A DNA stretch of 64,000 nucleotides from Sphingomonas sp. BK345 (GCF_014193845.1 NZ_JACHZX010000001.1:372001-436000); one strand, 5' to 3'; numbered from the stretch's first letter, positions 35,886 through 45,348 are shown. Numbers and translations are program-made. The notes: generated by a model from the letters alone, not told the origin.

Positions 35886-38048
35886 ATGCAGCGGTCAACT
35901 GTGAAGCACGTCCCCGCCTCGAGGTCCTCTACAGCTTCTGGGTTTCTGCTGGACGCGCTTGCCACTGCTCAGCGAGAGGCAGATCACTACCGCACCAGTG
36001 TCGAGATGGCTCGGCACATCAGCTGGAGCGCGGACGCGAGCGGCGCCATTCGGACCGCCAGCGCCCGGTGGACCGACGTCACCGGCATCGATCTCGCCGA
36101 GGCGCTGGACAGCGGCTGGCTTCACGCACTTTATCCGGACGACGTCGAGCCGACTCTGCACGCCTGGCGTTTGGCGCTCGAGACCAGCTCGGCGGTCGAC
36201 GTCGACTATCGTCTACGCACGCCCGGCGGCTATCGCTGGTTCCGCTCATGTGCCTCACCACGGGTGAATCGCTCGGGCGCGGTGCTCGGCTGGTTCGGCA
36301 CGCTCGAAGACATCGACGATCGGAAACGGGCTGAGGCGGCCCTGCAAGCTAGCGAGGAACGCTTCCGCTTGGCCGCGGAGGCGGCAGGAATCGGTATCTG
36401 GGACTATGACGTCCTGCTCGGCAAACGTTTATGGTCGGACGTGTTTCGTGCCATGCTCGGTCTTCCTCCCGAGGTGCCGGCAGAGCCTGCTACCGCCCTC
36501 GCCTTGGTCGTTCCAGAAGACCGGCCCATCCTGCAGCAGCTCGTCGACTCGATCAGCCACGGCGACGCTCACCCTCGCTTCGAGCTGACGGTCCGCATTC
36601 ACCGCGCCAACGACGGTGCGCTGCGCTGGATGCAGACCAGTGGTTGGCGAGTAAAGTCGGCGAATGGGCGCATCGAGCGCGTCCTCGTCACCGTCCGCGA
36701 CGTCACCGAGCAACTCACCGCCGAGCAGCGAGTGCATTGGGCGGCCGAGCACGATCCGCTGACCGGGCTGGTCAATCGAGCCGCTTTCAACGGCCTTCTC
36801 GATGGAGCCATCGCTCGCGCGGATCGATCGGCCAAGGCAGTGCTCACGCTCGCGCTGTTCGACGTCGACCATCTCAAGGAAACCAACGATACCGTCGGGC
36901 ACGACGCCGGCGACCTGTTGCTCAGGACCGTCGCGGAGCGACTCGTCGCCGCCCTTGGGGATGACGCTGTGATCGCGCGCCTTGGCGGCGATGAGTTCGC
37001 GGCGATCTTCGAGGCAGCCTCACAGGAGCCTGCGGTTGAACGCCTGCAAGCCGCATTGCGCGCGCTGCGCGCGCCCGTGGCGACCGACTCGATAACGCTC
37101 GACTGCCAGGCGACGGCGGGACTGGCCTTCTACCCGCAGGATGGGCGCGGCGCGCGTGATCTGCTCAAGACGGCCGATCTCGCACTTTATTCCGGCAAGG
37201 CGAGCGCGCGAGGAGAACTCTCGCGCTTTCGACCCGAGATGCGGTCGAGCATGCAGCGCCGAACGTCGATGCTTTCGGTCGCGCGGATGGTCGCGCGCGA
37301 CGATCGCGTTGTACCGTTCTACCAACCCAAGGTGAGACTGAGCGACGGCACGCTGTCGGGGTTCGAGGCGCTCCTGCGTTGGCGGCATGACACGTTGGGC
37401 ATTCAGGGGCCCGAAACGATCGCGGCCGCGTTCGACGATCTCACCGCGGCGATCTCGCTGGGTGAGCGGATGCTCGAGCAGGTCTGCGCCGATCTCGCGC
37501 GCTGGCGCGACACGGGCCTGCCGCTCACGCGCGTGGCGCTGAACCTGTCGCCTGCCGAGTTTCGCCGTGACGATCTGTTCGACCGCATCATGGCGCAGCT
37601 TGGCCGCTATGACTTGCCCGCCGAGCTTTTAGAGCTTGAGGTTACTGAAACGGTGTTCCTCGGCCGCGGAGCCGACACCGTGGGCGACACTCTGGCCGCG
37701 TTCCACGATGCCGGCGTCACCGTCGCGCTCGACGACTTCGGCACGGGCTACGCCTCGCTCAAGCATCTGCGGGAATTTCCGGTCGACGTCATCAAGATCG
37801 ATCGCAGCTTCGTCGCAGATCTCCTGACGGATCCAGGCGACGCTGCCATCGTCAACGCCGTGCTGAGCTTGGCGAACCAACTCGGGATCGCGGTGGTCGC
37901 CGAAGGCGTGGAGACGTCGGAGCAGGCGGCCTATCTGCTCGCGCAGAACTGTGGCCATGCACAGGGCTATCTGTTCGGCCGGCCGATGCCCGCCAGAGCG
38001 GCGGAAGCGTTGCTCACAACGGCTTCAAAGAGCGGCGACGCCCACTAG
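35886..38048 (+). CDS. Soluble PAS-PAS-GGDEF-EAL cyclic-di-GMP enzyme
   Basis: 720 residues without TM helices. Two PAS domains (about 30-150 and 155-275, each closing in a PAC-like segment such as WFGTLEDIDDRKRAEAALQA) precede a GGDEF domain (motif at about 367) and an EAL domain (E494 in FEALLRW; ELEVTET, DDFGTGYASL, IKIDRSF and EGVET all kept). Both catalytic sets look intact, so it may make or degrade c-di-GMP according to the PAS signal. No RxxD inhibitory site is seen before GGDEF. The usual Asn-Val-Ser-x-x-Gln becomes NLSPAEF. Monocistronic. Confidence 0.93.
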   Translation: MQRSTVKHVPASRSSTASGFLLDALATAQREADHYRTSVEMARHISWSADASGAIRTASARWTDVTGIDLAEALDSGWLHALYPDDVEPTLHAWRLALETSSAVDVDYRLRTPGGYRWFRSCASPRVNRSGAVLGWFGTLEDIDDRKRAEAALQASEERFRLAAEAAGIGIWDYDVLLGKRLWSDVFRAMLGLPPEVPAEPATALALVVPEDRPILQQLVDSISHGDAHPRFELTVRIHRANDGALRWMQTSGWRVKSANGRIERVLVTVRDVTEQLTAEQRVHWAAEHDPLTGLVNRAAFNGLLDGAIARADRSAKAVLTLALFDVDHLKETNDTVGHDAGDLLLRTVAERLVAALGDDAVIARLGGDEFAAIFEAASQEPAVERLQAALRALRAPVATDSITLDCQATAGLAFYPQDGRGARDLLKTADLALYSGKASARGELSRFRPEMRSSMQRRTSMLSVARMVARDDRVVPFYQPKVRLSDGTLSGFEALLRWRHDTLGIQGPETIAAAFDDLTAAISLGERMLEQVCADLARWRDTGLPLTRVALNLSPAEFRRDDLFDRIMAQLGRYDLPAELLELEVTETVFLGRGADTVGDTLAAFHDAGVTVALDDFGTGYASLKHLREFPVDVIKIDRSFVADLLTDPGDAAIVNAVLSLANQLGIAVVAEGVETSEQAAYLLAQNCGHAQGYLFGRPMPARAAEALLTTASKSGDAH

Positions 38049-38102
38049 CGTGCTATCAACGATGATCGCAAAATCTATGCTGAGCTCGGCTCCTACATGC
38101 CA

Positions 38103-38324
38103 CTATTTGCCCGTCTTCGTTGGATCGCCGTCGCGAAGCGATGCACGCGCCACCGGCGGAGCCCTCCCACGCTCCACCGCTTGCTGCGACTCGACCAGGG
38201 AAGCGTAACGCTCAGCAAGTTCCGAGTGCATTTTCGCGATGCTCGGATCGCGCGCCTCGGCCGCACGCTTGCGATGCGTTGCTTCCCTCCGGCGGTAGTA
38301 GTCTAGCGAGTTCTCGTCGTTCAT
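38103..38324 (-). CDS. Small helical hypothetical protein
   Basis: 73 residues, highly charged. NDENSLDYYRRREATHRKRA and AKMHSELAERYASLV predict two amphipathic helices, with a disordered basic tail. It resembles the short proteins of this style often annotated as hypothetical in sphingomonads (D/E-x-L-x-Y-Y-R-R-R). No function known. Encoded downstream of and parallel to the truncated haemoglobin gene, with a ~250-bp gap that shows no other gene. Confidence 0.65.
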   Translation of the reverse strand: MNDENSLDYYRRREATHRKRAAEARDPSIAKMHSELAERYASLVESQQAVERGRAPPVARASLRDGDPTKTGK

Positions 38325-38571
38325 AGCGCACTCGGTTCGTGAGCCGACTTTAATCTAGATTAAAAAACGCTGCCTCTATCTCGGTCAAGCCCTCGCATCG
38401 TAGCACCGATGATTGGTGCTGCACACCAGGAGGCTGACCTCGGCTCGCGGCATGTCTGGCGAAGACTTAATCGTCGACGCCTCTGTAAAGAACCTGCCAT
38501 CCGCTCGCGCAACGGCAAGCCTAGCTCGCTTCCACGCGCTAAACGCACCAGCTAAAAACATGATTGCCAAA

Positions 38572-39051
38572 TCACCGCTGCACAACTGCGCTTCGCATGG
38601 GAGCGAGCTTCGCCAAGAACCGGTTTTGCGCAGCGAAAGGCACTCGCTCGGTGGCCATGGCTCGTTGCAGGTTCTCGACAAGCCGATTCAAGTCGGCTTG
38701 CTGCACGCCCATGTTGGTGTGCGCCGTCCGCATGTCCCTTCCGGTGTAAGTGCAACCGGCATTTAGAATATAACAGAACTGCTCGAAAATCACGCGACGC
38801 AGTCTTACCGCATCCTGGTTCTTGAAGATCTCGCCGATGTGGGGGTCAGCAAAGTTCGAAGTGACAAAGCTGTCGACGATACGACGGATGCCGGGCTGAC
38901 CACCAAATTGCCGCGCCATACGGTCGCCCGAGAATGGCTTGGCTCCGGCGTTGGTTGGGTCGACGCGATATGGTGCGACCGCCTCTTCGCCCTGCGGAGC
39001 CGGCGCTGCAACCTGCGCAGTTGCGAGAAGGATCGACAGCAAGACCATCAT
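38572..39051 (-). CDS. Group 1 truncated haemoglobin with signal peptide
   Basis: 159 residues. A signal peptide (MMVLLSILLATAQVAA) is unusual for this globin family. The globin core includes FGGQPGIRRIVDSFVTSNFA, HIGEIFKNQDAVRLRRVIFE, FCYILNAGCTYTGRDM and RTAHTNMGVQQADLNRLVEN, with the proximal haem ligand at about His111. Two Cys (C93, C100) may form a disulfide in the periplasm. Likely roles are NO or O2 binding; which one cannot be read from sequence. AGGAG lies 8 bases before the ATG. It follows the DUF3034 gene by 28 bp, probably as one transcript. Confidence 0.9.
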   Translation of the reverse strand: MMVLLSILLATAQVAAPAPQGEEAVAPYRVDPTNAGAKPFSGDRMARQFGGQPGIRRIVDSFVTSNFADPHIGEIFKNQDAVRLRRVIFEQFCYILNAGCTYTGRDMRTAHTNMGVQQADLNRLVENLQRAMATERVPFAAQNRFLAKLAPMRSAVVQR

Positions 39052-39079
39052 CGGGATGTCTCCTATTGAACAGACAGCG

Positions 39080-39952
39080 TCAGAAACTACCTTGAAGCTG
39101 GACTAGCAACCCGCGCTGACCATCGACTGTGGCGATTGAGCCGAGATCGGCAAAGGCCATGGTTGCAGTAAGGTGCCCGCCGATGCCGTAGGCGGCAAAG
39201 ATATCCCACGCGTCGTCCTCGCGAGCAAACGCGAGATTGTTGGGCTTCCTCCGGTATTCAGCGCCGACAACAAGGCGGCGGCTGAACTGATAACCAATCG
39301 AAGCCTCAGGAACGACACGCCTTTGTGTCCCGTTCGGCCCGCCGAAACCGAGCAACCCAAGCTGATTCGCCTTCGTCGCCCGGATGGTGGTGTTCACTAG
39401 CAGCGAGTAGTTCAAAATAAGCTTCGTGGCGGTCACATAGAGGTCGGCACCCGAGCGCTCGTGCGCCCCGACTGCTCGAGCCACGAGCGGGTCAAGACTT
39501 TTCTTGTACTGAACGCCAAGCGCGATGGCGGGCATCCAGGTCGGACCGAAGACCGTATCACCTGCCAGCTTGACCTTGGCCCCCCACACATCCTGGTCGA
39601 AGGAGAAGTTATCTCCGAGCCCAAGAGCTCCGCCAACTTTGTTTGTGTCGAACGACTGACGCGCGTAGCTAAGCTCCAGGCGATCCCGAAGGCCAACTGC
39701 CACCGAGAATGCCTTGAGGTCGTAGTCGGGCAGCGTGACAACGGTGACCGCTGCCTGTGCGCCAAAGCCGTCGCGTGTCTCGTTCCCCGAAATCACCGCC
39801 CAAGGTGCAAGCCCGCCTCCGGAGCTGCCCTCCACGGTCGAGATCCCGTTCGTCAGAAGGAGCTTGCCAGCCCCTCCCCCCTGTTGCGCGGCCGCCGGAC
39901 TTGCCGCGGCGACCGATGCCAAAAGCACGAAGTAGATGGAGCGCGGTACCAT
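39080..39952 (-). CDS. DUF3034 family outer-membrane-like protein
   Basis: 290 residues with a signal peptide (IYFVLLASVAAASPAAAQ), then GKLLLTNGISTVEGSSGGGL APWAVI, the family's N-terminal signature. Alternating beta-strands (FSVAVGLRDRLELSYARQSF, ADLYVTATKLILNYSLLVNT, RRLVVGAEYRRKPNNL) ending in LLVQLQGSF suggest a small outer-membrane barrel. Function unknown. It is divergent from the cupredoxin gene across 109 bp and upstream of the truncated haemoglobin. Together these genes look like one functional unit. Confidence 0.88.
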   Translation of the reverse strand: MVPRSIYFVLLASVAAASPAAAQQGGGAGKLLLTNGISTVEGSSGGGLAPWAVISGNETRDGFGAQAAVTVVTLPDYDLKAFSVAVGLRDRLELSYARQSFDTNKVGGALGLGDNFSFDQDVWGAKVKLAGDTVFGPTWMPAIALGVQYKKSLDPLVARAVGAHERSGADLYVTATKLILNYSLLVNTTIRATKANQLGLLGFGGPNGTQRRVVPEASIGYQFSRRLVVGAEYRRKPNNLAFAREDDAWDIFAAYGIGGHLTATMAFADLGSIATVDGQRGLLVQLQGSF

Positions 39953-40061
39953 AGGTTCCGCATCGCAGATTGTGGTTAAGTACTCACTTACGCGGATCGA
40001 GCAGTCGCGCTGCGGAATGGCCGTTCACCGATGTTTGACGACTGGCTGTCATAAGGCGCTC

Positions 40062-40667
40062 ATGAGCAGATTTGCCCTGATCGCGTGTGCCAGCGCCTGT
40101 ACGGCAGCGCAGGCCCAAGCGGCGACCGTCTCAGTCCACGTCGTCGATGCTGGCGGACAGCCGGTTTCGGATGCGGTCGTCACCATAAGACCGCCCGCAG
40201 GACCACCAACCCAGCCGATCCGCTTCGCCTGGCGCATGGCGATGGTGCAGAAGGACATCACTTTCAACCCGCATGTTCTGATAGTGCCGGTGGGCGCGAC
40301 CGTCGCTTTTCCGAACCAAGACAAGGTTCGCCATCACGTCTACAGCTTCTCCAAGCCGGCCCGCTTCGAGCTGAAGCTCTTCGGCCGAGATGAGACGCGC
40401 AGCTACACCTTCACCGCACCGGGGGCAGTCGCGCTCGGGTGCAACATTCACGACACGATGAGCGGCTTCATCAAGGTCGTTGACACGCCGTTCGCCGGCA
40501 AGACGGATGCCGCAGGCAACGTCAGCATTCCCTCGGTGACGGCGGGCGCAGCGACGCTCACCGTGTGGCATCCGCGCTTAAAGGCTAAGGACAACGAAGC
40601 TAGCTTCGCGCTGCCCGTCTCAGCGATCGGCGACGTGTCGCGCCAGCTGCGGCTTAGTCTGCGCTGA
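40062..40667 (+). CDS. Cupredoxin-like periplasmic protein (methylamine-utilisation type)
   Basis: 201 residues with a signal peptide (FALIACASACTAAQAQA). An N-terminal beta-sandwich (SVHVVDAGGQPVSDAVVTIR) leads into a plastocyanin-like fold. Type-1 copper ligands are visible: His91 or His92 (RHHVYS), Cys127, His130 and Met133 (CNIHDTM). This His...Cys-x-x-His-x-x-Met set predicts a blue-copper electron carrier. I chose the ATG at 40062, after which the signal peptide begins directly. The GGDEF-EAL gene starts 5 bp after its stop, so the two are co-transcribed. Confidence 0.86.
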   Translation: MSRFALIACASACTAAQAQAATVSVHVVDAGGQPVSDAVVTIRPPAGPPTQPIRFAWRMAMVQKDITFNPHVLIVPVGATVAFPNQDKVRHHVYSFSKPARFELKLFGRDETRSYTFTAPGAVALGCNIHDTMSGFIKVVDTPFAGKTDAAGNVSIPSVTAGAATLTVWHPRLKAKDNEASFALPVSAIGDVSRQLRLSLR

Positions 40668-40672
40668 TCGCT

Positions 40673-43021
40673 GTGTTTATCGTTCCCCAGATCGTGCGCG
40701 CGGTGCGGCGACGCATCGTCGGCTCGTTATCGGCGAAGCTGACGCTGTTCTACGCGACGCTGATCGCCGTCATCGTCGTGACGACGCTCGGCACGGCGAA
40801 GGCAGGTATCAGCGGCTATGCCGAACGCATGATCCGAAGCGAGATGGTGAGCGGCGCGGCTGTGTTCGACCGCGTTATCACCATGCGATACGCGCAGCTG
40901 GGCGATGCGGGCCGCGTGCTCGCCGCAGACTTTGGCTTTCGCACGGCCGCAGCGACCGGCGACGCTCCGACGATCGCCTCCGCGCTTGACTCGCTGCGTG
41001 CCCGCTTGCGGCTTGATGAGGCCGTCTACGTCTCGACCGCCGGGCGGGTGATAGGCTTTCGCCGCAAGTTGGCACAACGGGAAGCCACGGCGCTGCGCGA
41101 CGCACTGGAGGATGGCAGCACCAGCGGTATTCTGACCATCGGGGACCGGCACTTCAACGCCACTGCCGCGGAAATCCAAGCGCCAGTCACGATAGGCTGG
41201 GTCGTCTTCGCCAACGCGCTGGATACACGCGAGATGGCCCGCCTTTCGCGGTTGTCCGCCATAAACCTGTCGCCGCGGGTTGTGCCTGCCGTCAACCTCT
41301 CGCCGAGCGAGCGCTCCGGCGCCGTTGTGGAGAGGCGGGTGAGCGGCCAAGACATGCTGCTGCAGGCTACGCCGCTCGCCACCTTCGGGCGCGGCCGACC
41401 GCAAATGCTGGTGTTGCAGTATAGCGTCACCCGCGCGATGGGTGATTACGCTCCCATCCTTTGGTTGCTGTTCGCCTGCGGCGTCGCCGGAACTGCCTTG
41501 GCCGCGCTTGGCAGCTGGCTTCTCGCGAAACGGATCACTCGACCGATCGCGACGCTCGACGCTGCGGCACGCCGAGTGGCTCAGGGTGAATACGCCCAAG
41601 TGCCCGTTACCACGCGAGACGAGCTCGGCACTCTGGCTGAAAGCTTCAACCGCATGGTCGATGACATCGGCCAGCGCGAACGTCAAATCACTCATATGGC
41701 GCTGCACGACGGCTTGACCGGGCTAGCCAACCGAGCACTGCTGGGAGAACGCCTTAGTGCACTGTCGCTCCGTCCCACAGTCGGTCGGCAGCATGCGCTC
41801 TTCTGCCTCGATCTCGACAACTTCAAGGTTGTCAACGATACGCTGGGCCATCCGACGGGCGACGCGTTGCTCTGCGAGATCGCTCGGCGCCTCTGCGACG
41901 TTGCGGGTGACGGCTTCGTCGCGCGGCTCGGTGGCGATGAATTCGCCCTGGTCGTCGACGACCTGCGCTTCTCTCACGCTCGATTCGCGCACGAGCTCAT
42001 CCGTGCCGTGTCTGCACCCTGCGTCGTCAATGGGCACCGAATCGTGCCGGGTACCAGCGTCGGGATTGCCATCTTCGGACCGGACGGTGGAGATGCGATG
42101 ACGTTGGCGAAAAACGCGGACCTCGCCCTCTACCGCGCCAAGCACGAGGGGCGCGGGGGGTTTCGCTTTTTCGAGGCCGCGATGGACGCGGAGGCACAGC
42201 GACGCCGACAGATGGAGCTCGATCTTCACGATGCGATTGAGCACGGTCACTTATTCCTGATGTTCCAGCCTCTCTTCAACCTGTCCGAGGGGCGTATCTC
42301 CGCGTTCGAGGCGCTGCTGCGCTGGCAACATCCCGAACGTGGCACGATCCCGCCGGCCGACTTCATCCCGCTCGCTGAAGACACCGGTTTGATCGTCCCG
42401 ATCGGTGCATGGGTGATTCGCGAGGCGTGCAGGATCGCTTGCGACTGGCCAGATCACGTCCGTATCGCGGTAAACGTCTCACCGGTACAATTTCGCAATC
42501 CGGGGCTGAGCGCGGTAATACTTCAGGCGCTTGCGGAAAGCGGGCTCGCGCCTGAAAGGCTGGAGCTCGAGATCACCGAGAGCCTGTTCATCGACAATCC
42601 TCAGACGACGCTGGCGTCGTTGCATAGCTTACGGAACCTCGGCGTGCGGGTGGCATTGGACGATTTCGGCACGGGCTATTCCTCCCTCAGCTACCTGCGC
42701 TCCTTTCCGTTCGACAAAATCAAGATTGATCGCAGCTTTATCATCGATTTGCTGAACAGCGACGGAGCTACCGCCATCATCAAATCGATCACGACGCTCG
42801 CAGAAGCGCTTGGGATGGAGACGACGGCCGAAGGAGTTGAGAATGCCGGTCAGCTGGATATCCTTCGCGCGCAAGGGTGCAGCCATATTCAAGGCTACTA
42901 CTTCAGCAAACCGATCGGCGTGACCGAGATCACCGCGTTGATGGCTTCAAAGGCCGAGGACGGGGCGAACCTCCAGATTGAACCAACAGACATCTCTTGG
43001 GCACCTTCCACTCGGATGTGA
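40673..43021 (+). CDS. Membrane GGDEF-EAL protein with periplasmic sensor and HAMP domain
   Basis: 782 residues: TM1 at about 20-42, a ~215-residue periplasmic sensor domain, TM2 at about 260-285, HAMP, GGDEF (motif at about 420) and EAL (E546 in FEALLRW; NVSPVQF, LEITESLF, DDFGTGYSSL, IKIDRSF, EGVEN, QGYYFSKP). Both active sites look complete; no RxxD I-site before GGDEF. It should turn a periplasmic signal into c-di-GMP synthesis or breakdown. The start is GTG at 40673, 5 bp after the cupredoxin gene. The pairing suggests the periplasmic copper protein or haemoglobin modulates its input. Confidence 0.92.
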   Translation: MFIVPQIVRAVRRRIVGSLSAKLTLFYATLIAVIVVTTLGTAKAGISGYAERMIRSEMVSGAAVFDRVITMRYAQLGDAGRVLAADFGFRTAAATGDAPTIASALDSLRARLRLDEAVYVSTAGRVIGFRRKLAQREATALRDALEDGSTSGILTIGDRHFNATAAEIQAPVTIGWVVFANALDTREMARLSRLSAINLSPRVVPAVNLSPSERSGAVVERRVSGQDMLLQATPLATFGRGRPQMLVLQYSVTRAMGDYAPILWLLFACGVAGTALAALGSWLLAKRITRPIATLDAAARRVAQGEYAQVPVTTRDELGTLAESFNRMVDDIGQRERQITHMALHDGLTGLANRALLGERLSALSLRPTVGRQHALFCLDLDNFKVVNDTLGHPTGDALLCEIARRLCDVAGDGFVARLGGDEFALVVDDLRFSHARFAHELIRAVSAPCVVNGHRIVPGTSVGIAIFGPDGGDAMTLAKNADLALYRAKHEGRGGFRFFEAAMDAEAQRRRQMELDLHDAIEHGHLFLMFQPLFNLSEGRISAFEALLRWQHPERGTIPPADFIPLAEDTGLIVPIGAWVIREACRIACDWPDHVRIAVNVSPVQFRNPGLSAVILQALAESGLAPERLELEITESLFIDNPQTTLASLHSLRNLGVRVALDDFGTGYSSLSYLRSFPFDKIKIDRSFIIDLLNSDGATAIIKSITTLAEALGMETTAEGVENAGQLDILRAQGCSHIQGYYFSKPIGVTEITALMASKAEDGANLQIEPTDISWAPSTRM

Positions 43022-43624
43022 GCGTCGCCTCACCCCAATCCTGTTCGCCAGGCTTTACGCTTGTTGGCTAAGACGGTCACCTCCACTCTCATCGCGCTGA
43101 CCCACCTCCAGACATTCCCGCCCTATGTTCGGCGTCCCAACTTTGGCCATTCGTTTACGTTGGCGGGGCGCACAAGTTTGGACCGCGCAATCCATTCTCT
43201 CTCCAACCAGCTTCTCGCAATCGTGATGCTCTGGAGATCGCAGATCCGCGACTTGTAGTTGTACGCTTGGGAGCCGGCCAACCGATCGAAGGAAACATCG
43301 AATAAGAAGCCGGCTCAGGCTTTTCAGCTGTACAGGGCTGAACGCAGACCGTTCAATCCTGTAAGTTGTCGACCATCGACAATCGGCCCATCTGCCCCGT
43401 CGATGAAACAAGCAATCTGCTCAGTGACGTTTCCTGGTGCACCTGTCGATAACTCGATCATTACGTCAATTGAACCCGCGGCTCCGATCTTGGCTGCTTC
43501 CCCACCTGACCTCTCGTGCCAACTGCCATCTCGGCGGCGCAGCGAAAAACAGATCCGATCATCACCTCACCGCGGCTCGAGACAGCCATCCCTCTACGCC
43601 TGAGCACTCATCGGAGAACAAGCT
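43022..43624. other. 603-bp intergenic region with repeat copy 9
   Basis: No supported gene. The minus strand around 43330-43500 has a short unrecognised open stretch (IGAAGSIDVMIELSTGAPGN then VTEQIACFIDGADGPIVDGR) without clear start or ribosome site; it may be a gene remnant. The promoter of the SDR operon should lie near 43560-43620. Confidence 0.45.
43099..43159 (+). repeat. Dispersed intergenic repeat, copy 9 (degenerate)
   Basis: GACCCACCTCCAGACATTCC ... CCCAACTTTGGCCATTCGTT then TACGTTGG. The 3' part is well kept, the 5' part poorly. Confidence 0.55.
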
Positions 43625-44449
43625 ATGCGAACCTGGCTCATCACAGGCTGTTCCAGCGGTTTCGGCCATCGCCTCGCGCTCGCCGCCGCACGGCGCGGCG
43701 ATCAGGTGATCGCGACGGCGCGCGACGTCCGGACCATCGCCGCGATGGCAGAGCCGTTCGAGGGCCGGCTGATCACGCTTCCGCTGGACGTGACCGACAG
43801 GCGCGCAGCCGAGGCGGCGGTCGCAAAGGCGGTGAAGAACTTTGGCGGCTTCGACGTGCTCGTGAACAATGCCGGCTACGCCCTGTTCGGCGCGATCGAG
43901 GAAGGTACCCCCGAGGAGTATCGCCCGCTGTTCGAGGTGAACGTCTTCGGCCTCATCGAGACCATCAGGGCGGCCCTGCCCGTCCTACGCCGCTCGGGTG
44001 GAACCATCGTCAACCTGTCCTCCGGCGCCGGCATCGCCGGCCGGGGTGGCGGAGGCTATTATCACGCCACCAAATTCGCCGTGGAAGGGATCTCCGAGGC
44101 GCTCGCCGACGAGCTGGCGCCCTTCGGCATCCGCGTGCTCATCGTCGAACCCGGCCCCTTCCGCACCGACTTTCTCGGACGCTCCATCGCGATGACGGCG
44201 CGGCAGATGCGGGAATATGCCGCGAGCTCGCGCCGCCACTATCGCGACACCAACGACGGCCATCAGGCGGGCGATCCCGACAAGGCGGTCGCGGTCATCC
44301 TGGCGGCGGTCGACGCCGAGGACGCGCCGCTCCACCTGCCGCTCGGCGGCGCCGCGCACGCGATCGCCGAACGCAAACTGGCAGCCTTCCGCCGCGACTT
44401 GGACGCTTGGCGCGACCTCACGCTCGCCACCGACTTCGCCGCGTGCTGA
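43625..44449 (+). CDS. SDR family oxidoreductase
   Basis: 274 residues. TGCSSGFGHRLALAA binds the cofactor, LDVTDRRAAEAAV contacts adenine, LVNNAGYALFG is the NNAG motif, and YHATKFAVEGISEALADEL holds the catalytic Tyr/Lys, followed by VEPGPFRTDF. This is the classical SDR subgroup with oxidoreductase/retinol-dehydrogenase-like C-termini; the substrate is unknown. First gene of an SDR - alpha/beta hydrolase - VOC group on the plus strand (gaps of about 50 bp and 45 bp). Close paralogue in style to the SDR at 55956. Confidence 0.9.
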   Translation: MRTWLITGCSSGFGHRLALAAARRGDQVIATARDVRTIAAMAEPFEGRLITLPLDVTDRRAAEAAVAKAVKNFGGFDVLVNNAGYALFGAIEEGTPEEYRPLFEVNVFGLIETIRAALPVLRRSGGTIVNLSSGAGIAGRGGGGYYHATKFAVEGISEALADELAPFGIRVLIVEPGPFRTDFLGRSIAMTARQMREYAASSRRHYRDTNDGHQAGDPDKAVAVILAAVDAEDAPLHLPLGGAAHAIAERKLAAFRRDLDAWRDLTLATDFAAC

Positions 44450-44499
44450 GCGCCGCTCGCGCGCTTTCCAGCCTTCACCACCACACGGGAGAACGAGCG

Positions 44500-45348
44500 A
44501 TGATCGCGGCTCTGACCGGCTTCACCCAGCGACCGGTGACAGCGAACGGCATCAGCATCAACGCGGTGACGGGTGGCGCCGGGCCGCCGATCCTCCTGCT
44601 CCACGGTTGGCCGGAGACCTGGTGGGAGTGGCATAAGGTAATGCCGCTCCTCGCCGAGCGGTTCAGCGTCGTGGCGATCGACCTGCGCGGCGCAGGCTTC
44701 TCCGACTGTCCGCAGGGCGGCTATGACAAAGCGACCATGGCGCGCGACGCGCATGCAACGATGGTCGCGCTCGGCCATGAACAATATGCCGTGTGCGGCC
44801 ATGACATCGGCGGCATGGTCGCGCTGGCACAGGCCGCGCTCCACCGCGACGCCGTCACCCATCTGGCCGTACTCGACGTGCCGCTGCCCGGCTGGAGCCA
44901 GTGGCAGGCGACGGTCGCGCGGCTGTGGCACTTCGGCTTCCACATGAACCGCGACCTGCCTGAGCGGCTGATACAGGGACGTGAATACGACTATATCGCC
45001 GCCTTCATGGCCGAGCGCTTCTACGACCACAGCCGCTTCGACCCCGGCGACGTGGCGGTCTACGCGCGCGCCATGGCGCTGCCCGGCCGGCTGCGCGGCG
45101 GCCTGGAATGGTACCGCGCCCTCGCCGCCGATCATGCCGCCGCGCTCACGTACAAGCAGCGGCCGCTTGCCATTCCCGTGCTGGGGCTCGGTGGCGACGC
45201 GCGCTTCGGCGCTCAGATGGTGCCGATGCTGGAGGAATTCGCCGAGACGGTGAGCGGCGGCGCGATCGCGCAGTGCAGTCACTATGTCGCCGACGAACGG
45301 CCGGACGCGGTCGCCGCCGCGCTGATCGAGTTCGTCGCCCGCGGTTGA
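44500..45348 (+). CDS. Alpha/beta hydrolase, epoxide-hydrolase/haloacetate-dehalogenase-like
   Basis: 282 residues. The oxyanion motif HGWPETWWEWHKVMPLLAER is followed by DLRGAGFSD and the nucleophile elbow GHDIGGM, where the nucleophile is Asp, not Ser, as in epoxide hydrolases and fluoroacetate dehalogenases. The catalytic His is in CSHYVADERPD. A cap domain (HFGFHMNRDLPERLIQGREY) sits between. I chose the ATG at 44500 (GGGAGAAC upstream); the longer open frame upstream overlaps the SDR gene and is spurious. It probably opens an epoxide or removes a halogen in a small pathway with its neighbours. Confidence 0.9.
   Translation: MIAALTGFTQRPVTANGISINAVTGGAGPPILLLHGWPETWWEWHKVMPLLAERFSVVAIDLRGAGFSDCPQGGYDKATMARDAHATMVALGHEQYAVCGHDIGGMVALAQAALHRDAVTHLAVLDVPLPGWSQWQATVARLWHFGFHMNRDLPERLIQGREYDYIAAFMAERFYDHSRFDPGDVAVYARAMALPGRLRGGLEWYRALAADHAAALTYKQRPLAIPVLGLGGDARFGAQMVPMLEEFAETVSGGAIAQCSHYVADERPDAVAAALIEFVARG

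Noticed and set aside
43330-43545. Short minus-strand open stretch in the 43-kb intergenic region
   Set aside because: It reads like protein (EQIACFIDGADGPIVDG) but has no supported start, no ribosome site and no family I recognise; mentioned only in the intergenic entry.
43516-44499. 5' part of a 610-residue plus-strand open frame
   Set aside because: Overlaps the SDR gene in another frame; the real hydrolase starts at 44500 with a ribosome site.
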